NCBI GenBank assembly: GCA_000016765.1
Contig: CP000699.1
Span: 1,674,001 to 1,738,000 of the forward strand
DNA length: 64,000 nt
From: Rhizorhabdus wittichii RW1
GTDB lineage: Bacteria > Pseudomonadota > Alphaproteobacteria > Sphingomonadales > Sphingomonadaceae
Direction of reading: 5' to 3'
In this document: positions 8,277-16,379 of the stretch, piece by piece
How the letters are laid out: each line of letters begins with the position of its first letter
Numbering within the stretch: position 1 is the stretch's first letter
The notes under the pieces: model-generated
Database searches by the model: none
What the model was told of the DNA's origin: nothing
What the model saw: the letters and a program-made list of their open reading frames with translations, nothing else
Program-made: the position numbers and the translations under genes

Positions 8277-11200
8277 ATGACCGATCTCGACCGCATCCTC
8301 GCCGCCTCCGAAGCGCTGACCCTGTCGCGGGCGCCGATGGGCTTCCAGCCCTGGCTGGCCGCCGACCTCGCCCGCGCCGCGGCGGCGAAGGGCGGGCGGC
8401 TGGTGTTCGTCGCGGCCGACGACCAGGCGATGCAGTCGCTGGCCGACGCCGCGCGCTTCTTCGCGCCCGAGCTGACGGTGCTCACCTTCCCGGCCTGGGA
8501 CTGCCTGCCCTATGACCGCGCGAGCCCGGCGCTGCGCGCGACCAGCGAGCGGCTCGCCACCCTCCATGCGTTGCAGGGCAAGCCCAGGGGGCCCGTCCTG
8601 GTCGCCACCACGGTCAACGCCGTCACCCAGCGGGTGCTCACCCCGTTCCGCATCCGCCAGCTCGTCGCCCGGCTGGCGCCGGGCGAGCGGGTCGACCGCG
8701 ACCGGCTCGCCGCGATGCTGCAGGCGAACGGCTATATCCGCACCGACACCGTCACCGAGCAGGGCGAATATGCGGTGCGCGGCAGCCTGGTCGACCTGTT
8801 CCCGGCGGGCGAGCCCCATGCGCTGCGCCTCGACTTCTTCGGCGACGAGATCGAGAGCGTCCGCCAGTTCGACGCCACCGACCAGCGGACGATCGGCCCG
8901 GTCGACGGCTTCACCCTGCTGCCGGCCTCCGAAGCCCTGCTCGACGAGGAGACGATCAAGCGCTTCCGCGGCCGCTATCGCGAGCGCTTCGGCGCCAGCG
9001 CGACCGGCGACCCGATCTACCAGGCGGTGTCGGACGGCCGCCGCCTCGCCGGCATGGACCATTGGCTGCCGCTGTTCGAGGAGCGGCTGGAGACGCTGTT
9101 CGACCATTTGGCGCCCGAAGACCTGATCCTGCGCGAGGCCGGGTCGATCAAGGCGGCCGAGGCCCGGTTCGAGGCGATCGCCGACTATCACGCCAACCGG
9201 GTCCGCGCCCGCACCACCGATCCGGGCAGCTACCGCCCGCTCGAACCGGGCGAACTCTATCTGGCCGCCGACGAATGGCGGACGGCGATCGCCGACCGGC
9301 CGATCCACCTCGTCACCCCCTTCGCCGAGCCGGAGAGCGCCCGCGTGCTCGACCTGGGCGTCGACGGCGCGCGCGACTTCGCGCCCGAACGGACGCAGGG
9401 CGTCAACATCTACGACGCGGTGATCGAGCATGTCGAAGCGCTCGGCAAGGCGGGCAAGCGCGTGGTGCTGGCGAGCTATTCGACCGGCTCGCGCGAGCGT
9501 TTCGCCGGGCTGCTGGCGGAACATGGCCTCGACCGGGGCGATCTGGTCGACGACTGGCAGAGCGCCATAACCCTCCCCCTCCCGCTTGCGGGAGGGGGCC
9601 GGGGGGTGGGCCTTCCCCGCAAAGAAAACGATGGCGCCCAGGCCGGAGGCCCACCCCCGCCCCCTCCCGCAAGCGGGAGGGGAGGCAATATGGTCGCCCT
9701 CGCCGTCCTGCCGCTCGACCATGGCTTCACCAGCGGCGACATCGCGCTGCTGACCGAGCAGGACATGCTGGGCGACCGGCTGGTCCGGCGGCAGAAGCGC
9801 AAGAAGTCGGCCGACGCCTTCCTCGCCGAACTGGCGACGCTCAGCCCCGGCGACCTGGTCGTCCATATGGACCACGGCATCGGCCGCTATGAGGGGCTGA
9901 CCTCGATCCCGGTCGCGAAGGCGCCGCACGACTGCGTCGCGCTGACCTATGCCGGCGGCGACAAGCTCTACGTGCCGGTCGAGAATATCGACGTGCTCAG
10001 CCGCTACGGCGCCGAGAACGAGGGCGTCCAGCTCGACAAGCTGGGCGGCGTCGCCTGGCAGGCGCGCAAGGCGCGGATGAAGGAGCGTATCCGCGAGATC
10101 GCGGGCGAGCTGATCAAGACCGCCGCCGAACGCGCGCTCCGCCCGGCCGAGGCGATCGAACCCGACAGCGGCTATAACGAGTTCGTCGACCGCTTCCCCT
10201 ATCAGGAGACCGAGGACCAGGACCGCGCGATCGCCGACGTGATCGAGGACCTGGCGGCGGGCAAGCCGATGGACCGGCTGGTCTGCGGCGACGTCGGCTT
10301 CGGCAAGACCGAGGTCGCGCTGCGCGCCGCCTTCGTCGCGGCGCTGGGCGGGATGCAGGTGGCGCTGATCTGCCCCACCACCCTGCTCGCGCGGCAGCAT
10401 TACCGCAATTTCGTCGAGCGCTTCCACGGCATGCCGGTCAATATCGGCCATCTGTCGCGGCTCGTCTCGGCGGGCGAAGCGAAGAGGACCAAGGACGGTC
10501 TCGCCGACGGATCGATCGACATCGTCATCGGCACCCATGCGCTGCTCGCCAAGGGGATCGCGTTCAAGCGGCTCGGCCTCGTCATCGTCGACGAGGAGCA
10601 GCGCTTCGGGGTCACCCACAAGGAACGGCTGAAGGCGCTCAAGACCGACGTCCACATGCTGACGCTGACCGCGACGCCGATCCCGCGCACCTTGCAGATG
10701 GCGATGTCGGGCCTGCGCGAGCTGAGCGTGATCCAGACCCCGCCGGTCGACCGGCTGGCGGTGCGCACCTATGTCGCGCCGTGGGACGGCGTGGTGATCC
10801 GCGAGGCGCTGCTGCGCGAGCATTATCGCGGCGGGCAGAGCTTCCTCGTCACCCCCCGGATCAAGGACCTGCCCGACATCGAGGACTATCTGCGCAAGGA
10901 GGTCCCCGAGGTCAGCTATGTCGTCGCCCACGGCCAGATGGCGGCGGGCGAGGTCGAGGAGCGGATGTCGGCCTTCTACGACAAGAAGTTCGACATCCTC
11001 GTGTCGACCACGATCATCGAGAGCGGGCTCGACATCCCGTCGGCCAACACGCTGATCGTCAACCGCGCCGACCGTTTCGGCCTCGCCCAGCTCTACCAGC
11101 TGCGCGGCCGGGTCGGCCGGTCGAAGACGCGCGCCTATGCCTATCTGACGACCGGCGACCGGGGGCTCACCGAGACCGCCGAGAAGCGGCTCCACATCCT

Positions 11201-11843
11201 CCAGAACATCGACACGCTGGGGGCCGGCTTCCAGATCGCCAGCCACGACCTCGACATCCGCGGCGCGGGCAACCTGCTCGGCGACGAGCAGTCGGGCCAT
11301 ATCAAGGAGGTCGGCTTCGAACTCTACCAGTCGATGCTGGAGGAGGCGATCCTCGACGCCAAGGCGGGCGGGCTGGCCGATACGAAGCGCGAGAGCTTCT
11401 CGCCGCAGATCAACGTCGACGCGCCGATCCTGATCCCCGAGGACTATGTCCCCGACCTCGACCTGCGCATGGGCCTGTACCGCCGGATGAACGAGGTGGA
11501 GACCCGCGCCGAGATCGAGGCCTTCGCCGCCGAGCTGATCGACCGCTTCGGCAAGCTTCCGGCCGCGACCCAGAACCTGCTGACGGTGATCGAGATCAAG
11601 CTCAACTGCCGCAAGGCCTGCGTCGCCAAGATCGACACCGGCCCGCGCGGCGCGCTGGTGACCTTCCACAACGACGACTTCCCCGACCTGCCGGGGCTGC
11701 TCGCCTATGTCGACCGGCTGAAGGACAGCGCCCGGCTGCGCCCCGACAGCAAGCTGGTGATCACCCGCAACTGGCCGGAGCCGTCGCACCGGCTGAACGG
11801 CGCGCTGCAATTGTCGCGGGGGTTGATGAAGATCGTGGGGTGA
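8277..11843 (+). CDS. mfd: Transcription-repair coupling factor Mfd
   Basis: Mfd removes RNA polymerase stalled at DNA damage and recruits UvrA. Domains in order are: the UvrB-like N-terminus; the CarD-like RNA polymerase interaction domain (VVHMDHGIGRYEGL near residue 525); the RecG-like translocase with Walker A GDVGFGKTE near residue 671 and DEEQ near 772; the QLRGRVGR motif; and the C-terminal TRCF domain. The protein is about 1,188 aa, roughly 40 more than the typical length. The excess sits at about residues 431-471, where a GC-rich palindromic DNA element is translated in frame as a Pro/Gly/Arg-rich linker. The ATG at 8277 is preferred over 8256, which is buried in a hairpin. Confidence 0.97.
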   Translation: MTDLDRILAASEALTLSRAPMGFQPWLAADLARAAAAKGGRLVFVAADDQAMQSLADAARFFAPELTVLTFPAWDCLPYDRASPALRATSERLATLHALQGKPRGPVLVATTVNAVTQRVLTPFRIRQLVARLAPGERVDRDRLAAMLQANGYIRTDTVTEQGEYAVRGSLVDLFPAGEPHALRLDFFGDEIESVRQFDATDQRTIGPVDGFTLLPASEALLDEETIKRFRGRYRERFGASATGDPIYQAVSDGRRLAGMDHWLPLFEERLETLFDHLAPEDLILREAGSIKAAEARFEAIADYHANRVRARTTDPGSYRPLEPGELYLAADEWRTAIADRPIHLVTPFAEPESARVLDLGVDGARDFAPERTQGVNIYDAVIEHVEALGKAGKRVVLASYSTGSRERFAGLLAEHGLDRGDLVDDWQSAITLPLPLAGGGRGVGLPRKENDGAQAGGPPPPPPASGRGGNMVALAVLPLDHGFTSGDIALLTEQDMLGDRLVRRQKRKKSADAFLAELATLSPGDLVVHMDHGIGRYEGLTSIPVAKAPHDCVALTYAGGDKLYVPVENIDVLSRYGAENEGVQLDKLGGVAWQARKARMKERIREIAGELIKTAAERALRPAEAIEPDSGYNEFVDRFPYQETEDQDRAIADVIEDLAAGKPMDRLVCGDVGFGKTEVALRAAFVAALGGMQVALICPTTLLARQHYRNFVERFHGMPVNIGHLSRLVSAGEAKRTKDGLADGSIDIVIGTHALLAKGIAFKRLGLVIVDEEQRFGVTHKERLKALKTDVHMLTLTATPIPRTLQMAMSGLRELSVIQTPPVDRLAVRTYVAPWDGVVIREALLREHYRGGQSFLVTPRIKDLPDIEDYLRKEVPEVSYVVAHGQMAAGEVEERMSAFYDKKFDILVSTTIIESGLDIPSANTLIVNRADRFGLAQLYQLRGRVGRSKTRAYAYLTTGDRGLTETAEKRLHILQNIDTLGAGFQIASHDLDIRGAGNLLGDEQSGHIKEVGFELYQSMLEEAILDAKAGGLADTKRESFSPQINVDAPILIPEDYVPDLDLRMGLYRRMNEVETRAEIEAFAAELIDRFGKLPAATQNLLTVIEIKLNCRKACVAKIDTGPRGALVTFHNDDFPDLPGLLAYVDRLKDSARLRPDSKLVITRNWPEPSHRLNGALQLSRGLMKIVG
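9571..9685. repeat. Palindromic element inserted in frame within mfd
   Basis: Two arms of about 40 bp (9571-9616 and 9645-9685) are near-perfect inverted copies. Each contains its own hairpin TCCCGCTTGCGGGA or the complement. The arms flank about 28 bp. The element is translated as a low-complexity segment including 'GGPPPPPPASGRGG', unlike any Mfd domain, between the N-terminal UvrB-like part and the RNA polymerase interaction domain. The GGGTGGGC...CCCACCCCCG flavour recurs in the intergenic region after mfd, so it appears to belong to a dispersed repeat family. Confidence 0.85.
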
Positions 11844-11847
11844 GGAG

Positions 11848-11898
11848 GGCGCGCTTCGCGCGCCGACCCACCCCCGACCCCTCCCTTCCAGGGAGGGG
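11848..11898. terminator. Two hairpins between convergent mfd and EAL genes
   Basis: A 7-bp stem GGCGCGC/GCGCGCC with a TTC loop (11848-11864) begins five bases after the mfd stop. A 9-bp stem CCCCTCCCT/AGGGAGGGG (11878-11898) follows, just before the stop of the opposing gene. Together they could terminate both strands. The second shares sequence with the mfd palindromic element. Confidence 0.6.
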
Positions 11899-11903
11899 GA
11901 AAT

Positions 11904-13991
11904 TTAGTCCACGCTACTCATCGCCTGGTCGACGACCATCGCCTCCAGGGTACCGCTGTCGATCGGAGGCGAGCAGAGATAGCCCTGGTAATAGTTGCAC
12001 CCCTCACGCGCGAGGAGCGAGAGCTGGGCCTTGGTCTCGACCCCCTCGGTGATCACCGCGAGGCCGAGCGAGCGGGCCATCTCGATCACGCCGCGCACGA
12101 CGATGCGATCGCGGGTCGAGCCGGTGATGTCCTCCGCCAGGGTCTTGTCGATCTTGAGATAGTCGAGCGGCAGCGCCTTGAGATAGGCGAGGCTCGAATA
12201 GCCGGTGCCGAAATCGTCGATCGCGACCCGCAGGCCGGCGCCGCGCAATTGCGAGAGCAGCCCGGCCGCCCCGGCGAGATCGGCGATCAGGCCGCTTTCG
12301 GTGACCTCGACGGTCAGCCGGTCGCGCGGGAAGCCGGCCTTGTCGACCCGGCCCAGGAAGTCGTCGACGAAATTGGGCTGGGCGATGTCGGCGGCGGTGA
12401 CGTTCACCGACAGGCGCAGATTGCCCATATGAGCGGGCCAGCTCGCCGCGACCTCGAGCGCGCGCTGCTGCACATAGGTCGAGAGCTGGACGACGAAGTC
12501 CGACCGGGCAGCGGTCGCGAACAGCGGGACGGCGCCCAGCTCGCCGAGCTGCGGATGGCGCCAGCGGGCGAGCGCCTCGACCCCCATGATCTGGCCGGAC
12601 CGGATATCGACCTGCGGCTGGAAGAGGATGTCGATTTGGTCATGATCGAGCGCCCGGCGCAGGTCGATCTCGAGCTGGTTGCGGCGGTGCGCCTCCGCCT
12701 CGCTGTCGGCGTCGAGCGCGCGGACCAGGCCGGTGTCGCCATGCTTGGCCGCCGCGAGCGCCGCCGCCGCGCGCTGGAACAGCGTCCCCGCGTCGCGTCG
12801 CGCATCGCCGTCGATCGCAGCGATGCCGACACGACAGGACAGCGGGATGAGCGAATCCCCCGACACGAACGGCCAGGCGACGCTTTCGACGAGCCGGTTG
12901 GCGATCAGCTCGGCTGTGTCGGCGGTCACCGGCGCGCCGAGGGCGATGGTGAATTCGGAGCCGGCGGTGCGCGCGATCATCGTCTGGTCGAGGCCGATGC
13001 GGTCGATCACCCGCTCGATCCGCCGCGCGACGCCCTGCAGCACCGCGTCGCCGGTCGGCCGGCCGAAGGCGGCGTTGACCAGGCCGAAGCGCATGATGCC
13101 CAGCATCAGCAGGATGCAGCGCGGCTCGGCGAGCTGATCGTCGGCCAGCCGCCGTTCGACCCATTGGCGGATGCGGTCGACCGCTGGCAGCCCGGTCAGG
13201 GCGTCGCCGTCGTCGCCGGCCGGCTCGCCGTCGCGGCGGTCGACCTCGACCCAGGCGACGACCGCATGCCGCTCCTCGTCATAGGAGATGTGGTGCGCCA
13301 GCCGGTCGCCGAGCGCGCGGCTGCGATGGGCGAAGGCGGTCGAGCGGCCGGTCGACAGCAGGCGATCGATCGCCTCCCGCGCCAGGCGGCGGCTCTCGCG
13401 GTCCATCAGCCGGAACAGCATCGACATCGGCACCGTCTCGGTCGCCACGCCGATCCGGTCGGCGAGCGCGGCGCTGAGCGTCACCATCCGGTCGCCGGGC
13501 TTCCAGATCCACGCCTCCGATTCCGACAGGCGCAGCGCGGCGCGGACCGACGCGGCACGGCCGCCCCCCGCCAGCCGTTCGGCATGGCGATCGGCGAAGG
13601 CCAGCGCGATCCGCATCTCCTCCTCCCCGAAGGACGCCGCCAGATAATGGGTCGCCCCGGCCGCCAGATAGCGATCGAGGCTGGCGATATCGTCGACGAT
13701 CACGAGCAGCGCGGAGCCCGTCGATCCGACCGCCGCCGCCATCGCGGCGCAGGCCGCGACCGCCTCCTCCTCCGCGTCGCGGGCGTCGATCACGGCGATG
13801 GTCGCGCCCGAGGCGATGAAGCGCCGTCCGGCCGCTTCGGCCCGCCGTGCGGCGATCACCCGCCGGCCGGTCCGCTCGATCAATGGCGCCAATTCGTTCC
13901 GATAACGAAAGGATATCAGGAAAAGAGGCAACTGCCCCCCTGCGGCGGCGCTGGCAGCCGCTGCCCCGATTGAGCCCACACCCTTCGTCAT
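11904..13991 (-). CDS. EAL-domain c-di-GMP phosphodiesterase with degenerate GGDEF
   Basis: A 695-residue signalling protein. The N-terminal part looks receiver-like but lacks an obvious phospho-acceptor context, and a PAS-like region follows. The GGDEF domain is degenerate: its active-site motif reads AGSEF, so cyclase activity is unlikely. The C-terminal EAL domain keeps the expected catalytic blocks VEALARW, SVNVTA, EVTES, DDFGTGYSS, KIDKTL, EGVET and QGYL, which predicts hydrolysis of cyclic di-GMP. No membrane segment is obvious. The ATG at 13991 (MTKGVGSIG) is preferred over an upstream GTG. The gene is convergent with mfd and divergent from moaA. Confidence 0.9.
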   Translation of the reverse strand: MTKGVGSIGAAAASAAAGGQLPLFLISFRYRNELAPLIERTGRRVIAARRAEAAGRRFIASGATIAVIDARDAEEEAVAACAAMAAAVGSTGSALLVIVDDIASLDRYLAAGATHYLAASFGEEEMRIALAFADRHAERLAGGGRAASVRAALRLSESEAWIWKPGDRMVTLSAALADRIGVATETVPMSMLFRLMDRESRRLAREAIDRLLSTGRSTAFAHRSRALGDRLAHHISYDEERHAVVAWVEVDRRDGEPAGDDGDALTGLPAVDRIRQWVERRLADDQLAEPRCILLMLGIMRFGLVNAAFGRPTGDAVLQGVARRIERVIDRIGLDQTMIARTAGSEFTIALGAPVTADTAELIANRLVESVAWPFVSGDSLIPLSCRVGIAAIDGDARRDAGTLFQRAAAALAAAKHGDTGLVRALDADSEAEAHRRNQLEIDLRRALDHDQIDILFQPQVDIRSGQIMGVEALARWRHPQLGELGAVPLFATAARSDFVVQLSTYVQQRALEVAASWPAHMGNLRLSVNVTAADIAQPNFVDDFLGRVDKAGFPRDRLTVEVTESGLIADLAGAAGLLSQLRGAGLRVAIDDFGTGYSSLAYLKALPLDYLKIDKTLAEDITGSTRDRIVVRGVIEMARSLGLAVITEGVETKAQLSLLAREGCNYYQGYLCSPPIDSGTLEAMVVDQAMSSVD

Positions 13992-14113
13992 TGCCGGACT
14001 GTTACCGTATCGCAGGACGCTCGCCAATCCGCAAAGCACCGCGAAAACCCGCCGATCACCGAACGATCCACAGCTTCCTAGGCTTGGCGGGATCAGCCTG
14101 CTAGGATAAGGCC

Positions 14114-15154
14114 ATGGCTGCTATGGAAAAGCCGGGGGACAGGGGCGGAACGGGCCTGGCCGATGCATTCGGCCGGCGGATCACCTATCTGCGCCTGTCG
14201 GTCACCGATCGCTGCGACTTCCGCTGCCGCTACTGCATGGCGGAGAAGATGCAGTTCCTGCCCAAGCGGGAGATATTGACGATCGAGGAGCTGGCGGCGC
14301 TCGCCGACGCCTTCATCGCCCGCGGCATCCGCAAGATCCGGCTGACCGGCGGCGAGCCGCTGGTGCGGCGCGGCATCGACGAGCTCGTCCGGCTGATCGG
14401 GCGGAGGATCGGCGCCAAGGATGACGGGGGGGGTCTCGACGAGCTGACCCTCACGACCAACGCCAGCCAGCTCCGCCGCCATGCCCCCGCGCTGGCCGAG
14501 GCCGGGGTGCGCCGCGTCAACGTCAGCCTCGACAGCCTCGATGCCGAGCGCTTCGGCTTCATCACCCGCGGCGGCGACCTGGCCGTGGTGCTCGACGGCA
14601 TCGCCGCGGCGCGCGCGGCCGGGATCGCGGTGAAGGTCAACATGGTCGCGCTGCGCGACCTCAACGAGCAGGAGATCGAACCGATGCTGCGCTGGTGCGC
14701 GGCGGAGGGCCACGACCTCACCCTGATCGAGACGATGCCGCTGGGCGAGATCGAGGACGACCGCACCGACCGCTACCTGCCGCTCGACGGCGTGCGGCGG
14801 CGGATCGAGGAGCATTATACGCTCAGTCCGCTGGACTATCGGACGGGCGGCCCGGCGCGCTATTTCCGGGTCGAGGAGCTCGACGCGCGGCTCGGCCTGA
14901 TCACGCCGCTGACCAACAATTTCTGCGACGGCTGCAATCGCGTCCGCGTCACCGCGACCGGCCAGATCTACATGTGCCTGGGCCATGAGGACCGGCTCGA
15001 CCTGCGCCAGGCGCTACGCGCGGGCGACATGGAGGGGCTCGACCGGCTGCTCGACCGGGCGATGCGGCTGAAGCCCGAGCGCCACGCCTTCCGGATCGAC
15101 ACGCCCGGCGCGGCCCCCGCCGTTTCCCGGCATATGAGCGTCACCGGCGGATGA
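14114..15154 (+). CDS. moaA: GTP 3',8-cyclase MoaA
   Basis: Radical-SAM enzyme for the first step of molybdenum cofactor synthesis. The N-terminal cluster motif CDFRCRYC (CxxxCxxC) is present, followed by the LTGGEPL SAM-binding block. The C-terminal second cluster is seen as CDGCNRVRVTATGQIYMC. The protein ends in a short Gly-rich tail rather than a canonical GG terminus at the last residues. Length, 346 aa, is normal. Its stop overlaps the start of nadK by four bases, so the two are co-translated. Confidence 0.96.
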   Translation: MAAMEKPGDRGGTGLADAFGRRITYLRLSVTDRCDFRCRYCMAEKMQFLPKREILTIEELAALADAFIARGIRKIRLTGGEPLVRRGIDELVRLIGRRIGAKDDGGGLDELTLTTNASQLRRHAPALAEAGVRRVNVSLDSLDAERFGFITRGGDLAVVLDGIAAARAAGIAVKVNMVALRDLNEQEIEPMLRWCAAEGHDLTLIETMPLGEIEDDRTDRYLPLDGVRRRIEEHYTLSPLDYRTGGPARYFRVEELDARLGLITPLTNNFCDGCNRVRVTATGQIYMCLGHEDRLDLRQALRAGDMEGLDRLLDRAMRLKPERHAFRIDTPGAAPAVSRHMSVTGG

Positions 15155-15924
15155 CCGAACAACGGATGGCGCTCGTCGCGTCCCCCACGACGGCCGCCCA
15201 GGAAGCCGCCACCGAGCTGCGCGCCATCTACGAATGGCACCCGATCGAGCGCGCCGACCTGGTCGTCGCGCTGGGCGGCGACGGCTTCATGCTGCGCACC
15301 CTGCACGCGATGCTCGACCGGCATCGCATCCTGCCGGTGTTCGGGATGAACCTGGGCACGGTCGGCTTCCTGATGAACGACTGGAAGCCCGATCTTCTCG
15401 AGCTGCGGCTGCAACAGGCGCGGGCGATCACCGTGCTGCCGCTGCGCATGGACGTCGAGACGGTCGAGGGACAGCGCCATTCGGTGCCGGCGATCAACGA
15501 GGTGTCGCTGCTGCGCGAGACGCGCGAGACGGCGAAGATCGAGGTGCTGGTCGACGGCCGCGTCGTCCTGCCCGAGCTGGTCTGCGACGGGGTGCTGGTG
15601 TCGACCCCGGCGGGATCGACCGCCTACAACCTGTCGGCGCAGGGACCGATCCTGCCGCTCGAATCGTCGCTGCTGGCGCTGACCCCGATCAGCCCGTTCC
15701 GCCCGCGCCGCTGGCGCGGGGCGATCCTGCCGAACAAGAACGCGATCTCCTTCCGGGTGCTCGACGCGATCAAGCGCCCGGTCAGCGCCGTCGCCGACCA
15801 GCGCGAGGTGCGCGACGTCTCGCTGATCCGCGTCGGCATCGACAAGACCAGCCCGCTGACCCTGTTGTTCGACCCCGAACACGCCCTCGACGACCGCATC
15901 ACCATGGAGCAGTTCGCGGTCTGA
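15151..15924 (+). CDS. nadK: NAD kinase
   Basis: NadK phosphorylates NAD to NADP using ATP. The GGDG catalytic motif appears early (LVVALGGDGFMLRTL), followed by NxGxxGFL (NLGTVGFLMND) and the NE and TPAGSTAYN substrate blocks. The 257-residue length matches the compact alphaproteobacterial form. It starts within the moaA stop codon (ATGA overlap), so it is translationally coupled to moaA. Confidence 0.95.
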   Translation: MTEQRMALVASPTTAAQEAATELRAIYEWHPIERADLVVALGGDGFMLRTLHAMLDRHRILPVFGMNLGTVGFLMNDWKPDLLELRLQQARAITVLPLRMDVETVEGQRHSVPAINEVSLLRETRETAKIEVLVDGRVVLPELVCDGVLVSTPAGSTAYNLSAQGPILPLESSLLALTPISPFRPRRWRGAILPNKNAISFRVLDAIKRPVSAVADQREVRDVSLIRVGIDKTSPLTLLFDPEHALDDRITMEQFAV

Positions 15925-16045
15925 CCCCCGGCATTTCCACCGCTCCGCGCCACGCCGGCGAGAAGTTTCACCGAACCGCGTCTAAGGGGCTTGCAAGGTT
16001 CGAGAAGCCGCTGCTATAGGCGCGCCTCGCTTGAAGCGGAAATGA

Positions 16046-16120
16046 TCCCCGGTAGCTCAGCGGTAGAGCATCCGACTGTTAATCGGACGGCCGCCTGTTC
16101 GAATCAGGCCCGGGGAGCCA
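16046..16120 (+). tRNA. tRNA-Asn (GTT)
   Basis: A complete 75-base cloverleaf with an encoded CCA end. The acceptor stem is TCCCCGG/CCGGGGA with discriminator G. The D-arm is AGCTCAGCGGTAGAGC. The anticodon arm TCCGA-CTGTTAA-TCGGA gives anticodon GTT at 16078-16080. The T-arm contains GTTCGAATC. A TTTTT tract follows directly. It marks the boundary between conserved core genes and the recombinase island to the right. Confidence 0.98.
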
Positions 16121-16328
16121 TTTTTCTCACGTCATGACGGCTATTTCGAGACCGTCGCCAGAAGGCGAAAATTCCCCCTATTTTCCGTGGGTTTGCACCG
16201 AGCAGTTTCGTACCTGTCGGCGCAGAGACGCATTTGGCCAATCGATAGGCGCCAAATGGGGGCCAAATCTCCGAGGGCCCGTTTAGTGACACTGGGAATG
16301 GCCGACGGACTGTGACCCGAGACCGAAC

Positions 16329-16358
16329 AAAAAAGGGGCAGCGCCGAAGCGCCACCCC
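16329..16358 (-). terminator. Rho-independent terminator of the recombinase gene
   Basis: Read on the minus strand, a GC-rich stem (GGGGTGGCGC pairing with GCGCTGCCCC, 8 of 10 matched) with a TTCG tetraloop is followed by a TTTTTT tract. It lies about 22 bases after the stop codon of the serine recombinase. The hairpin plus U-run is a classic intrinsic terminator. Confidence 0.8.
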
Positions 16359-16379
16359 ATGGCTTCGAGCTGCTGGAGG

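Noticed and set aside
8169-11810. A very long open frame (over 1,200 codons) on the minus strand opposite mfd
   Set aside because: It is antisense to a well-conserved gene, has Arg/Asp/Gly/Leu-rich shadow composition typical of GC-rich DNA and contains no recognisable domain.
12249-13973. A 574-codon plus-strand frame opposite the EAL gene
   Set aside because: It is antisense to a domain-rich gene and its residues show only the mirrored codon bias.
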